This document shows positions 53,425-55,741 of a stretch of 55,741 bases of DNA, piece by piece. A program made the translations under genes and the position numbers. The notes beneath the pieces were generated by a model. The model ran no database searches and was not told the origin of the DNA. It saw only the letters and a list, made by a program, of their open reading frames with translations. The first letter of the stretch is position 1; each line of letters opens with the position of its first letter. This stretch comes from Rhodocyclales bacterium (GTDB lineage Bacteria > Pseudomonadota > Gammaproteobacteria > Burkholderiales > Rhodocyclaceae): positions 1 to 55,741 of the forward strand of contig JAQGMG010000036.1 of the NCBI GenBank assembly GCA_028292485.1. Reading direction: 5' to 3'.

Positions 53425-55741
53425 CACGCGCGCTCCACTGTCAGTTCGCCAAACAACGGACCCAACGCCACCGTGCTGGCATGCGCTGCCGAAACACGCA
53501 CCGTACCGGCCGCCAATGTGTCGTCAGCCTTTGCCTTGAGGATCACTTCGCCTTGCGCACTGCGCACTGCGACCGGTGCACCCTCCTCCACGCCCAGCTC
53601 ACGTAACTGCGCAGTGTTCATGCGGGCCGTCGGCAGCGCTGAATCGCGCGTCTTCTGCAGCGGCAGCGAACGGCGCACCAATGAATCGGCAAAGTGAATC
53701 GGCACGTCTGCAACACGCTGCACACCAGCAGCCGCGGGAAGCGCATAAGGCGTTACGCCAGCAACCGCATTACTCAAGCGGCTACTCAGCTCACCCTGGG
53801 CAATTACCTCGGCAAGCGCATCTTCGGAACTTGCCTGCTCGAAGCCTTGCAGACCCAGTAGATTGCCCAGCACACGCAAGACCTTCCAGGCCGGACGCGT
53901 TTCACCAATCGGCTTGGAGGCCGCGTTGAAAGACTGCAAACGGCCTTCGGTATTGACGTAGCTGCCGGATGTTTCGGCGAACGGCGCAATCGGCAACATT
54001 ACGTCTGCATACTCGGGCGCCTTGCCCGCAAAGCTGCCGAGGTAGATCACCGAAGCGGCGGCATCGAGTGCCGCACGTGCAGCGGCGCCATCGGCGACGT
54101 CCAGTTCGATTTCTGCACCGAGCACCACATAGGCCTTGAGGCGAGCGTCGATCATGTCGCGCACATTGCTGCCCGACTTCGGCAGCGCACCCGCGAGGTA
54201 ACCACCAACCGAGTTGGCGGCTTCGCCGATGACGCCGAAGCTGGCCTGCGCGAGACGTGCGATTTCCAGACCCAGTACGTGCAAGGCTGCGTACTGCGGA
54301 TGCTGGACGGCGAAATTGCCCAGGAACACGGCGCGCTTCTCGCCCGATGTAAGACTCTCGGCAATGCGCTTCGCTTCGTCGGTGGCAACTGCCGAAGATA
54401 CGAGTGCGGCGCACTCAACCGAGACAGTCGCGGTTTGCGATTTGGCAAGCGCCGCCACTACCGCCGCAAGCGTAGCCACCATGGACGCCGGCGCGACAAT
54501 CGCCTCTGCATCGATAGGCATCAGCCAGTCTTCACGTGCTACGTGAATGCGCGAGACATTGGCATAGTGGCGCACGGCACGACGCAAACGTTGCGCCAGC
54601 AATGGATGATCCTTGCGCAGGAAGCTACCGATCACCAACGCCGAATCCAGCGTGCTCACATCGGCTACAGGCATGCCCAACCAGGGCGCGCCGGCCAGCT
54701 TGCCATCGAGCGAAAAATCGCTCTGGCGCAAACGGAAATCGACCTTGTCACTGCCCAGACCACGCATCAGTTTCTGCGCCAGATAGAGCTCTTCCAGCGT
54801 GCTGTGTGGGGACAGCAAAGCGCCCACGCTATCGGCGCCATGATTGGCGACAATGTCCTTGAGTGTCTTGGCCACGTAGTCGAGCGCCGTCTGCCAATCG
54901 ACCTTGTGCCATTCACCACCGTGCTTGATCTGCGGCACGGTCAGACGATCATCGGCCCTGAGTCCTTCGTAAGAGAAACGATCCTTGTCGGAGAGCCAGC
55001 ACTCGTTGATCTCTTCGTTCTCGAGCGGCAAGACGCGCTTCACTTCATCAAGCTTGGTCTGCACGATCAGGTTGCTGCCCAGCGAATCATGCGGGCTGAC
55101 TGCTTTGCGACGCGCCAATTCCCAGGTGCGAGCAGCAAAGCGGAACGGCTTGGAAGTCAGCGCCCCGACCGGGCACAGATCAATGATATTGCCCGACAGT
55201 TCGGAGTCCACCGTGCGGTCGACGAATGCCTGGATCTCGGAATGCTCGCCACGCCCGGCCATGCCGAGCTCCATGATGCCGGCGACTTCCTGACCGAAAC
55301 GCACGCAACGCGTACAGTGAATGCAACGCGTCATGTCCGTGGAAACAAGCGGACCAAGGTTCTTGTTGAAGACGACGCGCTTTTCTTCCTTGTAGCGCGA
55401 CGCCGAACTTCCGTAACCAACGGCCAGATCCTGCAACTGACACTCGCCGCCCTGATCGCAGATCGGGCAATCCAGGGGGTGATTGATCAGCAGGAATTCC
55501 ATGACGGACTTCTGCGCCTTCACGGCCTTCTCGGAATGCGTCGTGACCTTCATGCCTGGTGTGACAGGCGTGGCGCAGGCAGGCAAAGCCTTGGGTGCTT
55601 TTTCTACCTCGACCAGACACATGCGGCAGTTCGCCGCGATCGACAATTTCTTGTGATAGCAGAAATGCGGAATGTAGGCACCCGCCTTGTTGGCCGCATC
55701 CATGACGGTGCTGCCATCGGCTACCTCAACCTTGTTGCCGT
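53424..55741 (-). CDS. nuoG: NADH-quinone oxidoreductase subunit G (5' end beyond window)
   Basis: The frame is open to the right window edge and the last codons before the visible ATG at 55703 read [20 protein letters not shown], which is internal sequence of NuoG, so the true start lies outside. Visible: [10 protein letters not shown] (2Fe-2S N1b), [14 protein letters not shown] and [15 protein letters not shown] (4Fe-4S N4/N3 region), and the molybdopterin-oxidoreductase-like remainder, which is degenerate (about 570 residues) and probably lacks cofactor. It carries electrons through the peripheral arm. It overlaps nuoH by one base. Confidence 0.95.
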   Translation of the reverse strand, partial: GNKVEVADGSTVMDAANKAGAYIPHFCYHKKLSIAANCRMCLVEVEKAPKALPACATPVTPGMKVTTHSEKAVKAQKSVMEFLLINHPLDCPICDQGGECQLQDLAVGYGSSASRYKEEKRVVFNKNLGPLVSTDMTRCIHCTRCVRFGQEVAGIMELGMAGRGEHSEIQAFVDRTVDSELSGNIIDLCPVGALTSKPFRFAARTWELARRKAVSPHDSLGSNLIVQTKLDEVKRVLPLENEEINECWLSDKDRFSYEGLRADDRLTVPQIKHGGEWHKVDWQTALDYVAKTLKDIVANHGADSVGALLSPHSTLEELYLAQKLMRGLGSDKVDFRLRQSDFSLDGKLAGAPWLGMPVADVSTLDSALVIGSFLRKDHPLLAQRLRRAVRHYANVSRIHVAREDWLMPIDAEAIVAPASMVATLAAVVAALAKSQTATVSVECAALVSSAVATDEAKRIAESLTSGEKRAVFLGNFAVQHPQYAALHVLGLEIARLAQASFGVIGEAANSVGGYLAGALPKSGSNVRDMIDARLKAYVVLGAEIELDVADGAAARAALDAAASVIYLGSFAGKAPEYADVMLPIAPFAETSGSYVNTEGRLQSFNAASKPIGETRPAWKVLRVLGNLLGLQGFEQASSEDALAEVIAQGELSSRLSNAVAGVTPYALPAAAGVQRVADVPIHFADSLVRRSLPLQKTRDSALPTARMNTAQLRELGVEEGAPVAVRSAQGEVILKAKADDTLAAGTVRVSAAHASTVALGPLFGELTVERA

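Overview
The window is a 55.7 kb chromosomal segment from a flagellated betaproteobacterium, most likely a Burkholderiales member (Oxalobacteraceae or a neighbour). The evidence is the combination of flagellin, MotAB and FlhDC homologues, a DUF3567 protein, GreB, a long B12-dependent ribonucleotide reductase, and a nuo operon ordered G-H-I-J-K-L-M-N. The assignment rests on protein recognition alone; no rRNA or tRNA gene was seen.

Left part (1-25141), core-like. Two tandem flagellin genes (the first cut by the window edge) are followed by a glucuronate catabolism cluster: uxuA, an SDR-type mannonate oxidoreductase (uxuB role) and uxaC. Facing it on the minus strand are flhD-flhC and then motA-motB. 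A strong terminator separates flhDC from motA, and motA has a near-consensus sigma-28 promoter, so the expected FlhDC to FliA to Mot hierarchy can be read in the DNA. Next come an HDOD-REC-GGDEF regulator, a zinc-ribbon Nudix hydrolase, a TonB-like protein, an HNH nuclease, a SemiSWEET, htpG with a sigma-32-like promoter, a sensor histidine kinase, greB, DUF3567, a YdcH-like peptide, a PilZ-like protein, an HDOD protein and nrdJ.

Middle part (25142-41451), accessory. Between nrdJ and ligD lies an island of about 16 kb with a different style: unknown large proteins, broken genes and low annotation density. It has (a) a 3' fragment of an SMC-like ATPase joined to the tail of another gene; (b) a four-TM protein diverging from two giant genes, a 1189-aa helical-repeat protein and a 1258-aa PD-(D/E)xK nuclease fused to a STAND-type NTPase, which look like an undescribed anti-phage (Avs-like) pair; (c) a frameshifted minus-strand pseudogene; (d) a small peptide gene followed 5 nt later by an ATP-grasp ligase of the graspetide (MvdD/PsnB) type, and then by an overlapping membrane-protein gene whose 3' end is 18 perfect copies of a hexamer. 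This is a candidate new RiPP cluster. (e) Another two-TM protein, a decayed gene and a 428-aa protein of a recurrent uncharacterised family complete the island. No integrase, transposase or tRNA was seen at its ends.

Right part (41452-55741), core-like and all on the minus strand: a three-domain LigD without Ku in view, two small cytochromes c, an ADP-ribose-type Nudix hydrolase, and complex I genes nuoN back to nuoG (nuoG runs off the window). The nuoH-nuoI gap carries two hairpin elements. A 79-bp inverted-repeat element recurs three times in the left part next to terminators. No CRISPR array, tRNA, rRNA or complete insertion sequence was found.
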